From an uncultured Campylobacter sp. (GTDB lineage: Bacteria; Campylobacterota; Campylobacteria; Campylobacterales; Campylobacteraceae): a stretch of DNA of 6,288 nucleotides. A program made the translations under genes and the position numbers. Location of the stretch: NCBI RefSeq assembly GCF_938031315.1, contig NZ_CALHHT010000298.1, positions 1 to 6,288 on the forward strand. Direction: 5' to 3'. This document shows positions 4,970 to 6,288 of this stretch, piece by piece (positions within the stretch are counted from its first letter, which is position 1; each line of letters opens with the position of its first letter). The notes under the pieces were generated by a model. It did not search any database. It saw nothing but the letters and a program-made list of their open reading frames with translations, and had not been told where the DNA came from.

Positions 4970-6288
4970 ATGAGCGATTTTGACAGACTTGATCTAAGCG
5001 AGCCGTTTTTAAGGCATCTTAAAAATTTAGTGGACGGCAACGGCGCGGACGGCGGCGATCTAAAAGAAATTTCATCCGAGTGTTACGATTTTCGCGTCTA
5101 TTTGGACGCTTCGTGGGAATTTTACGGCGAGTGTAAAGAGCGCGAAATAACGGGCGGAGAGAAGGCGGAGATCCATTTCGGCGACGATTTGCAAGAGTTT
5201 CAAAACCATACCCAAGACTGCCTGCGAGATGCGCGTCATAGTGAGTCTTTGCATGAAATTTTACTTTCCAAATTTAGATCGGATCCGCAAAGCGGCGTAG
5301 CTGCGGCGGATAACGCTGTGAAGTATTACGATTTTAAGCCCTTTAGCGCGTTTCAAAAATGCGGCGTTTGCCTAGGCGGCGGCAAGGTCCGATGCGGCAG
5401 ATGTAGCGGTCGCGGCAAGGTGCGCTGCACGAGCTGCGGCGGACGAGGGCGCAAAAGCTGCCCTAATTGCGGCGGCAGCGGCGGGCAAAACCGCCCATAT
5501 ACGCAGTACCGTAGCGACGGAAGCGCGAGCACCGCATACAGGTATGAAGCGTGCTCCGTCTGCGGAGGAAGCGGCACGCAAGTATGCAGCGCGTGCTACG
5601 GCAGCGGCCATCGTAGCTGCTCCGCGTGCTTTGGCGACGGATATATCAAGTGCGATCGCTGTGGCGGGCAGGGATACTTTATGTATATAAGAAACATAAG
5701 CGCCCACGCAAGGGCTAAAGTAGGCGTGCAGGTGCGATCCGCCGTTTACGCGCAGGAGCTGCAGGAGTTTTTATGCAATCAGTCGTGCGAGTCTCTGTCG
5801 CAAAAGATCCCATTTCGCCTAAAAGAGGAGCAGGGCGGCGACGGCGAGCACGATTTTATCTACGTAGGCAGCCACACGATTACTCAGTTGCGCTTTGAGC
5901 TTTTGGGTAAAAGATACGAGGCGGCGGGCTTCGGCGATCCGCTACTTGCATTTATACGGCCCGCGATTTTCGACGATCTTTTTGCGGACGAGCTTGCGAT
6001 GCTTAACGATATGGGCTCGGACGGCAAGATAAGCGGCGCCGAGGCGTTTAAATTCTTTAGTCGCTATACCGCGCAGCCCGCCTTAGACGCGTCGCTAAAA
6101 AAGCTTGCGAAGCAGGGCGGCGAGCCGAAAGACGCCGTGGCGGATGCGTGCGACGGATATATATCGCAGCAGGCCGCGAAGCAGCTGGGAGATGCGCTGA
6201 AAAGGTGCCTAAATAAAATTTCGCCCGTTTACTCGCCCGTCGTTTGGTTCGGTCTAGGCTCGCTATTTTGGCTTTTTGCGCTGGTTTT
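4970..6288 (+). CDS. Protein with eight DnaJ-type CxxCxGxG zinc motifs and a membrane segment, 3' end outside window
   Basis: The frame runs 439 codons from the ATG at 4970 (AAGGT at 4958-4962) and is still open at the window edge. Residues 1-130 are mainly acidic, with no J domain and no HPD motif. Residues 131-235 carry eight CxxCxGxG motifs with first cysteines at 131, 142, 153, 164 and then 195, 206, 217, 228: two blocks of four at an exact 11-residue period, split by a 23-residue linker. In DnaJ four such motifs bind two zinc ions, so four ions are possible here (inference). Residues 236-330 look like a mixed beta region. An EF-hand-like loop lies at 347-358 (D347, D351, G352, I354, E358, but Gly at the third position). 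Residues 424-439 are hydrophobic and probably enter the membrane. It may assist folding or bind protein or RNA as a DnaJ zinc domain can, but the function is unknown. Its start is 130 bases from the fhs stop, with a possible terminator between. Confidence 0.88.
   Translation, partial: MSDFDRLDLSEPFLRHLKNLVDGNGADGGDLKEISSECYDFRVYLDASWEFYGECKEREITGGEKAEIHFGDDLQEFQNHTQDCLRDARHSESLHEILLSKFRSDPQSGVAAADNAVKYYDFKPFSAFQKCGVCLGGGKVRCGRCSGRGKVRCTSCGGRGRKSCPNCGGSGGQNRPYTQYRSDGSASTAYRYEACSVCGGSGTQVCSACYGSGHRSCSACFGDGYIKCDRCGGQGYFMYIRNISAHARAKVGVQVRSAVYAQELQEFLCNQSCESLSQKIPFRLKEEQGGDGEHDFIYVGSHTITQLRFELLGKRYEAAGFGDPLLAFIRPAIFDDLFADELAMLNDMGSDGKISGAEAFKFFSRYTAQPALDASLKKLAKQGGEPKDAVADACDGYISQQAAKQLGDALKRCLNKISPVYSPVVWFGLGSLFWLFALV
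5360..5674 (+). repeat. Eight CxxCxGxG motifs in two 33-base-period blocks
   Basis: Block one covers codons 131-171 (5360-5482) and block two codons 195-235 (5552-5674). Within each block the cysteine-glycine unit recurs every 33 bases; the codons vary between copies (TGC/TGT, GGC/GGA/GGG), so the repeat is kept by protein selection and not by recent DNA copying. The arrangement suggests one four-motif module duplicated once. Confidence 0.85.

Noticed and set aside
4970..5674. Zinc-motif gene considered as DnaJ itself
   Set aside because: There is no J domain or HPD motif, eight motifs in place of four, different spacing, and a membrane segment at the C-terminal end.
5353..5707. Two - strand frames (Pro/Leu-rich and Ala-rich)
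   Set aside because: They are the complement of the repeated TGC-GGC codons in the zinc-motif gene; low-complexity composition and no family likeness.

Overview
The window looks like two unrelated genomes joined near base 1510. Bases 1 to about 1510 are very AT-rich. They use AAA/AAT/TTA-type codons and AGGAGG-type ribosome sites, and they carry an RsmA of the kind seen in Fusobacteriota such as Leptotrichia. From about 1520 to the end the DNA has a much higher GC content. Its spacers are full of the hexamer AAATTT, and its genes look like those of a GC-richer oral Campylobacter; C. gracilis or a relative is my guess from style, not from a search. Both groups live in the human mouth, so a mis-joined oral metagenome contig is the simplest explanation. 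The taxon names are inference.

Left part: two small membrane-anchored proteins of unknown function on the + strand. The first is a lysine/glutamate hendecad coiled coil (113-430), the second an acidic protein (556-768). Each has its own candidate promoter and a hairpin terminator. They converge with rsmA/ksgA on the - strand (925-1512), which lacks its N-terminal SAM-binding part because the sequence changes identity there.

Junction and gene-poor stretch (about 1501-1866): the composition switches, and nothing clearly coding follows for about 350 bases. There is a possible orphan 3' end of a gene, several AT palindromes and a hairpin at the dgkA stop codon.

Right part: dgkA (diacylglycerol kinase, - strand) and xth (exonuclease III, + strand) diverge from a 67-base spacer with overlapping -10 boxes; xth starts at a TTG at 2297. 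Next come fhs (formate-tetrahydrofolate ligase) and an open frame from 4970 to the window edge. That frame encodes a protein with eight DnaJ-type CxxCxGxG zinc motifs in two blocks of four at a strict 11-residue period, without a J domain and ending in a hydrophobic segment. It is the most novel item here. The dgkA, xth and fhs genes are housekeeping functions (lipid recycling, base-excision repair, one-carbon metabolism) with no obvious shared pathway.
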